Assembly: GCA_039621445.1 (NCBI GenBank)
Contig: CP154956.1
Coordinates: forward strand, 5,764,170 to 5,828,169
Origin: Euglena gracilis
Taxonomy: Eukaryota; Euglenida; Euglenophyceae; Euglenales
DNA: 64,000 nt
Direction of reading: 5' to 3'
The notes beneath the pieces were generated by a model. The model was not told the origin of the DNA. It worked only from the letters and a program-made list of their open reading frames with translations, and did no database searches. The position numbers and the translations under genes are program-made. How positions within the stretch are numbered: position 1 is the first letter of the stretch; each line of letters begins with the position of its first letter. Shown here one piece after another: positions 1 to 12,200 of this stretch.

Positions 1-106
1 TGCCACAAGATGATTTGTTTTTTGCTGCCTTTGGTCACTGTGACAGGGAAATGAGGTGGGTTCCTGTCACCAAAACAACCCCTCCCCTGGCCTCAGGGCA
101 GTACGG

Positions 107-277
107 GAAGAAACCCTGGTGGGGGGTCAACCCCCCCCCCCACGCACACCACGGCACCACCCAAGGAAATATTCCTTGAGCACCGAAATAAAATAAAACT
201 CGACCGAAAAAAAATGGCGCCCCCAGAAATGCGGGAAGAGGTGGGGGGGGGTCGACCCCCACCCACCACCCATACCT
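107..277. repeat. poly-G/C inverted repeat (CTGGTGGGG family)
   Basis: The segment opens with CTGGTGGGGGGTCAACC and closes with GGGTCGACCCCCACCCACCA, so its ends are inverted. Relatives sit at 4,251-4,402 and 17,118-17,300. No coding potential is evident. The mechanism is unknown; it resembles the other G/C-stem elements of the window. Confidence 0.5.
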
Positions 278-319
278 AGATACGGTTGTGGATTCCTGTA
301 CAGACTTGCCCAGCAACCT

Positions 320-430
320 CCTCATTTATCACTGGGCCGCCTTGTGATTCCCGAGACTGAAGCGGGACCTCCTCCTCGTCGGAACCGACGGACTTCATCT
401 CATGTCCTTCACCCTTTGGCGCCGCGAGCG
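320..430 (-). CDS. candidate acidic C-terminal tail exon of the SulP gene
   Basis: The minus strand has a non-repetitive, protein-like stretch in an otherwise low-complexity region, including GHEMKSVGSDEEEVPLQSRE. It is charged and acidic, as expected for a cytoplasmic tail. It lies downstream of the STAS exons in the same orientation, so it could be the end of the transporter gene. No junction could be verified. It might equally be an exon of another minus-strand gene. Confidence 0.3.
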
Positions 431-642
431 CCATGCAGAAATATTGCACCGTGTGTTCAGCGTGAAGTTTGGACAATATAATCCACGACTGGCCATTTCA
501 CCACTCATCAGAAAAACGCCCCCAGTTGGGGGGGGGGGGGCTTCAGGGTCCCCTAAATGGGAAAACAGAAATAATTTTTCGATACTTTGTGGGGGGGGAT
601 TTTGTTTCCAGAAAACACCCAACATGTACCCTCCCCCCCCTA

Positions 643-1020
643 TGTCCAATGACCGGTAACCTCTGTCCTCTGACCGGGGGGGTGGTCGTTGGACATAGGG
701 TGGTGACCAAAAAGGTGTCCTCTGACCGGGGGGGTGGTCGTTGGACATGGGGTTAAAAAAAAGTTGGTGGGTACCCGGGTCCCTACCCACCCAAAAATGC
801 CCAAATTTTCCCTTCTGGCGCTTCGCGCCGAAAATTTTGGGCAATTTTGACAATTTTTTGTCCAAAAAGTGTCAAAAATGGCATTTTGGCCAAATTTTTG
901 GCCAATTTTTGGGCAAAATTTTTCGTCGCGGCGCTTCGCTTGGTCAAACCTCCGAAAAGGTGTCCTCTGACCGGGGGGGTGGTCATTGGACATAGGGGGG
1001 TCGTTGGACATAGGGGGGGG
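643..1020. repeat. short repeat TGACCGGGGGGGTGGTC
   Basis: The unit TCTGACCGGGGGGGTGGTC followed by a TTGGACAT-type sequence recurs near 670, 722 and 965, with inverted forms (ATGTCCAATGACC) near 643. The interval between holds A/T-rich filler and a GGCGCTTCGCGCC hairpin. It is noncoding. Confidence 0.5.
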
Positions 1021-1098
1021 GGTACAAAAATTGGCTTTTTGGCACGTTTTTGGTGGTTTAAATAATGACCGGGGTGGGGGGGGTCGACCCCTCCCCAC

Positions 1099-1509
1099 CA
1101 GGCTTTTGCTTAGGGACCCGGGGGGGGGGGGGGGTACTGGCTAGCCAATCGGCTAGACACTGGAAAAAATGGACTACCTCCGGGGTCCCCCCAACTGGAA
1201 AAAAAATTTTTCCTCCGGCGCTGTGCGCCAGAGGAAGAAATGAGGTTTTTAATGGGTTTTTGGCTGATTTTGTTCCAAAAATTCCCAAAAATGGCCAAAA
1301 ACAGGCATTATTGGCCATTTTTGGGGTCCCAAAAAAAATATCGGCGCTTCGCGCCGGTCACTGGAAAAAAAATTCCACTAGCTCCCTGCCAGCAGACCCC
1401 TGGGGGGGGGGGTCTGCTAGAAATCCCACTAGTCAAATTTGGACTAGCTGCAGTCCAGCCCCCCCGGGGGGGGGGGGGGGGGTACGGCAATCTCTTAAGC
1501 AAAAGCCTG
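1099..1509. mobile_element. MITE-like element, CAGGCTTTTGCTTA family, 8-bp TSD
   Basis: The ends are CAGGCTTTTGCTTA and TAAGCAAAAGCCTG, a perfect terminal inverted repeat. They are flanked on both sides by the 8-bp duplication CTCCCCAC (1,091-1,098 and 1,510-1,517). The interior has poly-G/poly-C stems, CTGGCTAGCCAATCGGCTAG and the hairpin GGCGCTTCGCGCC. A second copy is at 19,646-20,035. It has no ORF, so it is non-autonomous. Confidence 0.85.
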
Positions 1510-2471
1510 CTCCCCACCCACCACCCTGGCTGTTCGGCCGATTCCCATTCTGCCCTGGGGCTGGGGGCTCACTTTTTGGCGGGTAAATTTTGGGGTCAAA
1601 AAAAGAGAAAACAACACCTCCTCCGGGGGGAGGGGGTCCACTCGGCACCCCCCAGGTCACAATAAAAAAAACTCTGCCTGCGCTTCACGACAGTCAGCGG
1701 GGGAAAAAAATCAACGAGCTGGCCCTGTTAGCAGACCCCCCAAGCCATATTTGGGAATTTGGACTGGTTGCCGCCGATCTCCCCTGGTTGCTGCGAACCC
1801 TTAAACAGAAGCCCCCCTGCCTGCCAAATGTCAATGGTTAGCACAGGGAGGGGGGTCCAGATTGGTCAGCCCATAAACAATGTCCCATGTTGTTGTTTTC
1901 GCCTTTGACAAAATCATCCCAAACGCCCTAATGAACACCCAAATGATGGGAAACCAATGAAACAGAAAGAAACCAATCCCTTGGCTCTGAATAGCACTGG
2001 TCCACCGGATGCTGTTGTCACGCAACAAATCCGACTGCTTCTGGAGCAGCAGGCGTCACATACACACTAGAAAAGATGGCCATGGCCTTGGGTTGCTGTT
2101 TGCCAATGCACCCATTGGGGCAAGCGGGGGACAATGTGAATGAACAAAACCTTGTATGTTGTGCAAAGAAAGAGTAGAAATACGCCCCCCCCCTTTGCCC
2201 ACTGACAGGGTTCCAACAACCCCGACTGGGAGGGGGGGTTGTGCACCCCCCTGGGAAAACTTCACAACCATTTCTTTCGTTCTTGACAACGCATAAGGAA
2301 AAAAAAAAGACTGGACTGATATTTTCAGCACATGAATAACAAAGATACACGCAAAAATCCTGAAAATGGCCTGGAAAAACTCGAGCCAACTGCAAACTGA
2401 AACCCCCCGTCCAGGGGTTTTCAGTTTCCGCCCACTTGGGGGGGGGGGGGATGCAACCCTAGGTCACAGAC
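1510..2471. other. noncoding stretch, possible short exon
   Basis: No reliable gene is seen. On the minus strand, 2,036-2,067 follows a TTTTCTAG acceptor-like site and could be a small exon, but its phase does not fit the exon at 2,472-2,573 in any simple way. The rest is low-complexity G/C runs and unique intron-like sequence. Confidence 0.4.
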
Positions 2472-2573
2472 CCATCCCATGCGGGGAGGGTCCAATGACA
2501 ATCGCACCAACGGTGCTCCCATCGCTGCGCTTGAAAAGAACATTACTCCCCGGAGGGATCACCGAGAGAATTT
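2472..2573 (-). CDS. SulP gene, post-STAS exon
   Basis: This exon follows a textbook acceptor (TTGTTTCAG) and ends at a GT donor. It encodes [20 protein letters not shown] and about a dozen more residues. The sequence is clearly protein-like but is not part of the standard STAS fold, so it is a C-terminal extension of unknown role. It supports conventional introns coexisting with the unusual ones in this gene. Confidence 0.6.
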
Positions 2574-3220
2574 CTGAAACAAGGAACAACCATGTACCAG
2601 CCGGGAAAGAAGGCACCTGCAACCCCCGACCGGGGGGGGGTCGTTTTTTTAGGGGTGATCGGTGGGCAAAAGGGGAGTAATCAACCAAGGAAGGTTTTTT
2701 GGGGGGATGAACAACCAATTGCCGAACCAAAATGTCAAAAAAAATGCTGCGATTAAAAGCTGAGGTTTTTTGAAAATGCAAAAACATCATTTTAAAAATT
2801 GTGACCTGAATGCCATGTGGTGGTGGGATTCGTTCAAAACTTCAGGGCACATGCTGACCACGCCACTGCAGAACTGAATCATTCGGTGCATGTCCATCCC
2901 GATGTACTCCCGGCCAATCAGCTCATCGAGCCCAGACCGGATCAGCCACAAGCCCTGCTTGTCTCAAACCATTTGGTGTTTGCCAAATCCCACGCCTTGC
3001 ACACAATATGGTGCGTTCGCACCACATCAACGGGCATGTTCTGGGCCACTGGCAAAAATGACCTGGCTGAACACTCCTCCCTCCCGCCAAGGTTTGGCCA
3101 AATCGTTGTAAAGAATTGACTTGGATGGGTTCAGGGGTTTTTTTAAAAAAAACAAAAAAAAAAAAAAAAAAAAAAAAAAAAACAAAAAAAAAAAAAAAAA
3201 AAACAAAAAAAAAAAAAACA

Positions 3221-3251
<31 letters not shown>

Positions 3252-6200
3252 AGAAAAAAAAAAAAAAAAAAGATAAACCGGGGGGGGGGTCCCCCGGGGA
3301 TCCCGGAACAAATTTTTGGAGGGGTGCGGGTATTTTCGAGAGGCACGACACAGAAAAATACGGCGCCTTTGGCGCCGGTCAAAAAAAAAAACCGGCGCCT
3401 TCGGTGCCAGTCACCCACAAGCCAAAAAAAAGTAGCCTCCCCCCCTTTGCAAAATGCAACTTGAAAATGAAAATGAAAACGTCTGGCACACCCTGATTTG
3501 GGTGGTGGGGTTGACTGATAAACATTGGACGGGGGACGGGGTTGAACCTCAGCAGTGGGCCTGGCCAGCATGGCCACCACCTCCTTGTTGGGCTGCACCA
3601 GCACCACCTGGACGCCCCGCTTGCGGTGCTCCTGCACCGTCATCTTCAAGAAGTGGACGGCGGCCCCAGGGCGGCAGCCTGGTCCACACTGTCCCCCCGT
3701 TGGAGGTGAGGACCGTCAATTTTCTTGCAGACTCCCAGGGTGGGAAAAAATTCTATTTTTAGCATTTTTCGCGATTTTTCGGCCATTTTTTTTGTGGGTC
3801 CCCCGGGACCCCCTCCCCCCTCTAGGGGGTGGGGGGGTGGGGGGGGGGCCCCCCGGTCTTAAAAAAAACCCCTGAGCACAAGGCACCCCCTCCCCCCGGG
3901 TTGTTTAAAAGAAGCGTGGTTCGGTCCTGGGGACACGTGCCCTCCCCCGGGGGGGAGGGGCCGGCAGACCCACCCACCCTACCCCCCCCCCGGGGGGTCC
4001 AAACTTAAAAAAATCCCTGGGTGTGCTGCAGGATGCCTGGACACACCACAGGGAGGTTCGGGTTTGGACCCCGGTGCCTGCCGACCAAGCCAACTTTCCC
4101 TTGAAAACGGTCATTTTTGGGCCCCGAGTGCCATCGGCGCCTCTCCTCCTCTTCCCCGACAGCTCTGAAGACTGGTTCCATCCATCACTGCGACCCGATG
4201 CCGTCCTCAAACTGACAAACCGGTCATGCTTCCTGACCACAACAAGTCAACCTGGTGGAGGGGGAGGGGGTTGGACCCCCCCGCCCACCTACGACAGCAC
4301 CGCGCAAGGAAAAAAATCGGATCAAAATGTTGGGCTACAAATGGGCGCGCGACGGAAATATGGGAAAGCCTGGTGGGGTGTCGGACCCCCCCACCCACCA
4401 GGATGGGGGAGTCCCCCGTGATGAATGGATGATTTGGATGAGCTGAGACAGTTGCCAGCCTGGCCTGACCCGTCGACGATGGCCACCCCCGACAAGTCGA
4501 AGACGAGGTAGTTCAGGTGCCGCCCACAAACAGCAGCGCGCTCCTCCATGTAGTTCAACACCAGCAGAGGCACACGGGGTTCCAACTTGACACTTGCGTG
4601 TGCAAACATTTAAAAAAAAAAGCAGAGAACGGCCCATTGTACAACAAACTCTTAACAAACTTAACTTACAACAAACATTTAAACAAACTTCTGAATGAGA
4701 TCTTGTAAAATCAAAAGATGCATAAAAAAACAAACAAAAACATCAACGCTGTGCTTGACAGCAAGAGTGACGTGCTGATTTGTTGTGATGGGTGATATTG
4801 ACTCACCTTCCACTGCAAGGCACTGCATTGCACGCACTGCACTTCTACGTTGCATCTCCTTCCACTGGATGGCAGTAAGCCTCTTTCAATTCCAACAACA
4901 AATAGGTCTCATTTCAAAAACAAATTGAATACAAAAAGAAGCACCATCAAAAAAAATTCAGAAAGAAACAGGAAGGAAGACTTCGCGCAACTCAACTCAA
5001 TGCCCTCCTCCAGGTGTAGGTATTTATTGGTGCCAGAAAGACATAAAAAAAAAAGAGGCACCCGATGGGTGTTCCTGAGCATGGTCCGGATCGGGTTGAT
5101 GTTGGCGAAATAGATTGGTGCATCGATGCGAATGATGAGGCAGTCGTTGACCTCCTCAGCGTTGGGGAACTGCTTGACGTTGCTAGAACACTCCTGCTTG
5201 CTTTGGCCAAACAACACACAATTCCAAAACACCTTCCCGGAAGGGGGGGAAGGTTGGTGGCACCTCCCCCAATGCACAATGAATACTAAAACCACATTCT
5301 AAACGCCGGACGGAGGTTGTTCACAAGTTATATGTGTGTGAGTGGAGTGAGTGTGAGTGGAGTGGCATGGAGTGAGACATGGAGTGGCATAAGTGTATAA
5401 ATAAACATACATAAACACGTACATACATTAATGCAAGCATGTATGCATACATGCATTCATACCCCCCCCCTGGGAAACTGTCACATGACGGGCCGGCCGG
5501 TAACGCTGACCCTGACAACTTCCTATGATGACAGGTTGACTGGTACCAAAGACTCTGACAGTTTCCCAAGGAGGGCATTTCAAGGGAAAATCAATGAAAA
5601 ATGAACCCGATGGGTTGGCCAGTACTGGGGACCCTGACACTTCCCACCCTGACAGATTGGCCAGTAACGGGGACCCTGACAGTTTCCTGGGCAAGACCAA
5701 GGCTTCTTTTTAAGACCCCCGGGGGGGGGGAGGGGGGGTCCCCCCCACCCACCCAGGGTGGCGCAGGCCCCCCCCGGGGGGGGGGACCCCCCAAAATCGG
5801 ACCCGCTAAAGGCAATTTTCAAAAATTTTCGGCGCTTTGCGCCGAAAAGGTATACCCAGCGCCTCCGGCGCGGGACCCCCCCCCCGGGGGGGGGGGGGGC
5901 AGGCCCGGAACCACCCCCCCACCCCCCCCCCCCCGGGTGGGGGGGGGGGTCAGGTGACTTAAAAAGAAGCCTGGGCAAGACCCTGACAGGTTCTCGGGCA
6001 TGGTGGTTTCCCAGATGGGGGGGGGGTATATACAAAATTGTGCGCATAGGCAGCTGCTGGACAGCAGCTGCATGAATCATGTACCACAGAACCTAATTGT
6101 CCACCCATGGGCTTGTGGCCTGTGTGCACAGTTGGTAAGAAATCACATGAGATGTACTGTAATAAATCTTTGCCATTTTCAGGGTCTGCATGCTGAATGG

Positions 6201-9200
6201 CATTTTCAGTTCAAAAACTCTGGGAAACCTGAGGTGAAAGAGGGAGATTGTTAAAAATGGTCAATTATGGGAGAATATGCAACTTTTCGGAAAAATGACA
6301 CAACCTCGCACATGCCAGTCTGACCTGAACTAGAAATTGCAACCAATCCAGCACAAGCGCTTGCACGGTAAACCTGAGTATCTGGAATGTTGCCCATGAT
6401 CGTGATCTGCAAAAAAACAGAGAGATATGAGTACTCACCCCATTCAGGGCGTGGCTTAAGCGTCGCCTTTTTCCAGCCAGCAATATTTTTCCAACCCCAG
6501 GCCCCCCCACCATAGACGAGTTTCAATTATTTGGGCGACGAGTTTCAATTATTTGGGTGACGGATTTTTGGCTTTCGAGGGTACAAAAAGTGGCCAAAAA
6601 TGGACAAAAATGGGTCGGATTTGGGCTGGTCAGGACAAATTTTGAATACTTGATTTTTTTTTATTATTGACAGCTTTTGGGGCGTTTTGGGGGTTTTGAT
6701 ATTTCGGTACCTTGTCCGACCCCAGCTCAAGGGGGGGGTCAGCCAGCAGCCTTTTTCAAGCCAGCCCAACTTTCCCAGCCTCCGAGCTGGACTCCCGCCG
6801 GGGGATCACTACGCGACGCCATGGCTCCATTATGCACAAAAAAGAGTCAGTGCCGAGGACAAAAGCGAAACTCCAGAAAAGCGGGGGCAGTTTTTGAAAA
6901 CCATTCGATCACAATATGCACAAAAAACAGAGACCTTTTGAGAGGGGGGGGGGGTGCCTTGTGCTATGGGGTGCCTGTCCACAGCGGGCACCTCCCCCCT
7001 CTCGTGGGGGTTCGGTTTCCCCGGTGCCATCCAAACCCATTTTCTCATGCAAGTGGCCATTTTCAGGCCGCGGTGCATTCAGCGCTGGGGATTTTTGCCC
7101 AAAACACGCAAATTCTGACCCCCCCCTGCCCATAGCACCCCCCTTGGGGTGGGGGGGTGCGACCTTCCTAAAAGCAGCCTGGAGCACTCCAGGGCGGTCC
7201 AACAGGAAAAAAAAAAACTTCCTTCCTTCCAAGCACAGAAAATACATTGAAGAAATGGCCAAAAAGGCCCATATTTTTGGGGATTCCTGGCCAGAGGTTT
7301 TTTAGTCGTGGACCCGGCGGGTGTTGGTCGGGCCGACCCCCCCCCCGGGCATGTTTCGCGTTTTTTTGGCCATTTTCGGGGGAAATTGAGTGGGTCCCCT
7401 CCCCCCCCCCCAGGGGGTGGGTGGGTGGGGGGACCCCCCTTAAAAAAAAACCCCTGTTCCTGGCATCCTTGGACCATAGCCCATCTAACGTCAAAAAACG
7501 CGGTTTCCGACTTTTCAGGTTTTCACCCCGTTCAAGCCCCAGTTTGGTCCTTGGCCGTCCATTAGGCCTAAGGACGGTGCTTTCAGAAGAAAAAAAACTT
7601 CCCGTCCCTGATGGACCGCGCTGACACGCACACACACGCGCGCGCATGCACACACACACCTGCGGGAAAGCGGAGTACAAGATCACAATTGCCATAGAAA
7701 CTCCAACTGCGACTGCCAGCCAATGGCAGGATTGCGTGAATCCGTTGCTTATTCGCAGCCCATCGGCATGCAAACGCTGCAAAGCACGCGAGCAATGACA
7801 CTGCTCGCCCCAAATAAACACAATCGTTATGAATGTATTGTTGACATGACGACAGGCTGGGCATTTTCCCTGTCAGGATGATTGGCAACAATGTTCTCTG
7901 CAGACACACGGTTCTCCATTCACACATTTCACGCAGCTCTGGCCCCCACTCAACGCCGAGAAACATAACGCAGATGCAGGTCGTGACGAACACCAGGCAG
8001 TCGAACTTGTTGACCTTGTAGAGGAAGAGGAATTCCCGCCTGCAGGGTTCCGAATGGGAACCTTTGGCAACAAATCAGGCGACTGCCGGAAAGAATTTCT
8101 CGGATTCCGTTTCCCAGGGAGCGGTTGCTCGCTCGCGAAATCGCGGAGGGGGGTTGGCATGGTTCCAGCGGCCAAAAACGGGCCCCCAGCGGGGTTTGAT
8201 ATGAAGGCAGGTATGGTAGGGGGTATGGACCCCCCCCTGGTCCACCCCCTCCCACATTTCCAGCCCCCCCCCCCCCAACCCATCAGGAGGGGTGGAGGGG
8301 GTCGCCCCCCCCACCTAAACCCTACCCCCAAAAATAAGACCCTGAGGGTCTTATTTTGGGGGTGGTCTACTTCGGCTATTTTGGGCTGAAAAATCCGATC
8401 AAAAAAGGTCTTCCTGCAGGAGGGTCAAGAAAATAAGTCCAAAAAAGGACGATTATTGGCATTGAGCAAAAATATCTCAAAAAATGTTATTTTGGCACGT
8501 GACAAAAAATCAAAAAAAAAATGCCAAGAAGTTCCCCTCACCCACCCAGAGGGCAGTTTTGGGGGCAGTATATTTTTTGATTGTTTCATGAAAGTTCTGG
8601 GGGGGGTGCTATTTTTGGGACGGTCTGGTTTTGGATTTTTGCTGAAAATGGGCAGAGGGGCACTATTTTTTGTCTTTTTGGGGGATCACCACCTGTAGGG
8701 TTTCAGGGTCCCTGATGCCCTGGGGCCACCATACTCCTTGTACACAGCACTCACTCGATACCCTGCCCGCCAGTTGAACAACGCAGGCATGGAGGCGATG
8801 ATGATGGCCGCCATGGCGTTGAGGGGGAGGATGCGGGGCCAATGCAAGATCCAAGGCGTGGTCATCGGGTTGCAAAACCTTTCAGATTTTGCTTTTTGCG
8901 GGGTTGTACTCCACAAACCAGGCTTCGTTCTAACAAAAACGAACAACAACGAAAGTTCCCACTGGGCTTCTCACCCCCATCCACCCAGCCTGCACAAGGT
9001 GGGGGCGGGATCGCCCCCCACCCCCCAAAAGGCCGTCTAAAGGCATCTCCCAAACAGTTTTTGGTGCTTTGGACCGAAACCAATTCCTGGGGCCTGGGAG
9101 CCCCGCTTCTCCCCCGTGGGCAGGGGGGTCTTGTGAGTTATAAAGAAGCCTGGTTCTTCCATCCGACCACCCAGAGGGAGGGGGCCTTCCTGGTTGGAGG

Positions 9201-12200
9201 TGTTTGGACAAATGGCTTCAAATACTGCAAAGGCAATAAATCAGTCAAAAGCAAAGCGTTAGGAAAGTCCCCGGCTGGTATGTGAACAATCCTGTCAGGC
9301 ACAGCAGCACCAACATCATGCACAGCGCAGTAACTGCATCCAGAACACCACAAAGTGGGCGGGGCAAAACATATGGGGAAAAAACAAAATGCCTTCCCCC
9401 TTCTAGGATGAATTCTAACCATTCATTGAAAGTTCATGTGCGGTTTTTTTTTTGCGCTTATTTGTTGTTGTTTTTTGACACAGATTTTTTTAGGATAACT
9501 TCTTTTTGGTTGTATTCAACTTACCAATCCCTCCCTTGTCTAAGCCGGCCTTGCCTGAGCACCATCCCCCCAATTGCTTCCCATCCTTTTGAAGATCATC
9601 TTCCTGAAACATTTTCTTTTGCTGTTTCATGAAAAAAGGTTTGAAAACTATCAATGTTTCAACAAATTTCTGAGGCTTAACTATTGCAGTATTTAACGTT
9701 CATGGAAAAAAATAAACCCACCAAAAGAGAAGGAAACTTTTTCTGGCAGACAATGTTGAATGTTGAATGTTGAATGTTGAATGTTGAATTTCCACTCGCG
9801 TTGCCCATGTGGGGGCACATGCGCATCACCAACCGATTTTTTGGAGAGTTCTTTCTTGCATTTGGGTGTCTGGGTGCAACAAAAAATGTCAGAAAAACAA
9901 CTTGTGATTTCCTAACATGACTTCAAAAACTTTGTTCTTTGTGCCCTGCAAATAAAACAAATGCCAAACAACCGCCAAAAAAACCAAATCTGCGACCCCC
10001 TCTAAACCTCCCCCCAAATGGCACAGGTGATGAATGACGCAATCACTGACCCAGGAGTGTCCTGCGTATGCCAGAGAGCTGGGACTTGGAGCCCTGTGCG
10101 TTGGACAGGGAGCTGCGGGAGAATGACCCGGTGGTGGTGTAGCAGTTGAAGCGCAGCCAGAGGTCAGCCAAAAAAGGAAGTGCAGTTGGGGACATTTTGC
10201 ACACCTGACCAGCCAAACAAAATTGGCATCCTCTCCCAATTCTTTTTTCTGGGTTACAGTGGTTGCAAGATTGCAGAACACAAAAAGGCCAATTTGCGCA
10301 CCCAACCTGGATAATGATCACCTCGATGATGACCAGAGAATTGAACAGAGAACATTTTTAGAGGTTTGCCCATATTTCAGGAAACGAAAAATTGTGAACC
10401 ATCAAAAAGCATAATGCACTGTCCAACAACAACTCCCCCGCTGGATGTGCAGTGAGAGTGGAAAGTTATTTGGTAAGGTCCCAGCAGACGGGGGACTTCA
10501 GAATTGTCTGTGCCCCTGCTCAGGCACCGACAATGTTGGCAATCCCGAGGCCCCGAATCTCAGCGGTGGGGTTCAATTGGTAACCATTAAGCTGAGCCCC
10601 CTTCAGGCATACCGGATTTCATCTTTGTTTCATCACAAAGCCGCAGGGGAGGGGTGTGTGCAAAGGGGGAAGAACGAGGAGGAAAAGATGCCCCGTGGGA
10701 GCAGGGGGGGGATGCAACATGGACCCTCAAAGAACGCAACGCAAATAAAACGCAAATAAACCCCCAAAAAACACAAATTACAATTAAAGTGCTTTAGCTC
10801 CCCTGGGATGTACGCTTTCTGCTGGAGAGGATGAAATTATCGGCTCCGCAACGGAAAATTTTTCGTTTTGCATAAAAACACTTTTTTTTGTTGACCAAAG
10901 AATGCAAGGATGTCAAAAAATTGACAATATTTTCAGTTTCGGGGGAAAATTGGGGCCAAAACCAGGAATTTTTCTTTGTCAAAGTTCAAAACAATTTTTC
11001 CAAAAATTGAAAGAAAAAACAGACAAAAAAAACACACAAAAGGCACTAATATTGCCAAAATAAAAAAAAACACAAAAACACAACAAATGGTTTGCTTTTT
11101 TCCTCCCCCTGCTGGGAGCTGCTGGCTCGCTTGACCGCGGGCGGTGTGGGTCTGGCTAAGAAATTCCCTTGGGGAGGGAAGAAGGGGCTCCGGTGCAGGC
11201 TTCTTTTTAAGTCAGCAGACCCCCCCTGGGGGGGGGTTGGTGGGTCCGGGCCGGACCCCGGGGGGGGGGGGTGTCCCGCGCCGGAGGCCTTGGGTATACC
11301 TTTTCGGCGCGAAGCGCGAAAATTTTTGGAAATTGCCTTTAATGGGCCCGATTTTGGGGGGGTCCCCGCCCCCCCCCCCCTCCGGGGGTCCCGCGCCACC
11401 CTGGGTGGGGGGGGGACCCCCCCCGGGGGTCTTAAAAAGAAGCCTGCTCCGGTGCCTTCCTCTTTGTGGAGGGAAGGAGGCGGTCCGGCGATATCTGCGG
11501 GAGTGGAAAAGAGCACCTGAAAGCACAATTTTGAAGCCCAAATTCTTCTTGCAAGCTGGATTTTGCCTTCAGCCCTTTTCTCACCATTTGCCCTTGAAGG
11601 GGTTTGCTGAGGCAGAAGGAGTTTCGGATCATACACATCTTCAAGGACGCGGGGGGGATGGGGGGGGATTTGGCTGGAAACTGTTCAAAAAAACATGCAA
11701 AAAATCATCCTGGGTTTTTTAGGACATTTTCACAAAAAAAAGCCAAATTGTCAACTCGGCGGGTTTGTACCACTTCCACCTGCCCCAAAAACATTACACC
11801 CCTTATCTGGGGGTCTGGAGTGGCATTCCCTGTCCACTACCGATGGGATTACATAAAAGAAAGTTTGGGCGTACAAACTGCATATCCATTAATTTTGTGA
11901 CGATGTCCTTGCCATAAATCATCCGATCAGATCTCACATTTGCGAGAAACTCAGCAGGGGAAGCCTGCTCATGGAGCGGGCGATGGAGATGGACTCGAGC
12001 AAGTCGATCAGCAGGACAATGATGGCGAGCATAATTTTGGAGCCGAAGTTGTCCATGGGGAAGAACCAGTCAACGGTGGGCCCCGGAATGCCGGAGGGGA
12101 TGGCGCCCGTGATGCGGAGGGGGGCAGGGAGGCTCCGGGGCATACATCTCTTTAAGGACCCCGGGGGGGGGGGGGTTGCTGGGCTAGGGCTAGAAATTTG

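Noticed and set aside
3132-3874. A single CAGGGG element from 3,132 to 3,874
   Set aside because: A SulP exon lies between the two ends and the flanks give no matching duplication, so the ends belong to different copies.
7622-7660. Z-DNA or regulatory role for the CA/CG tract
   Set aside because: Alternating purine-pyrimidine sequence alone is not evidence of function; it is annotated as a microsatellite.
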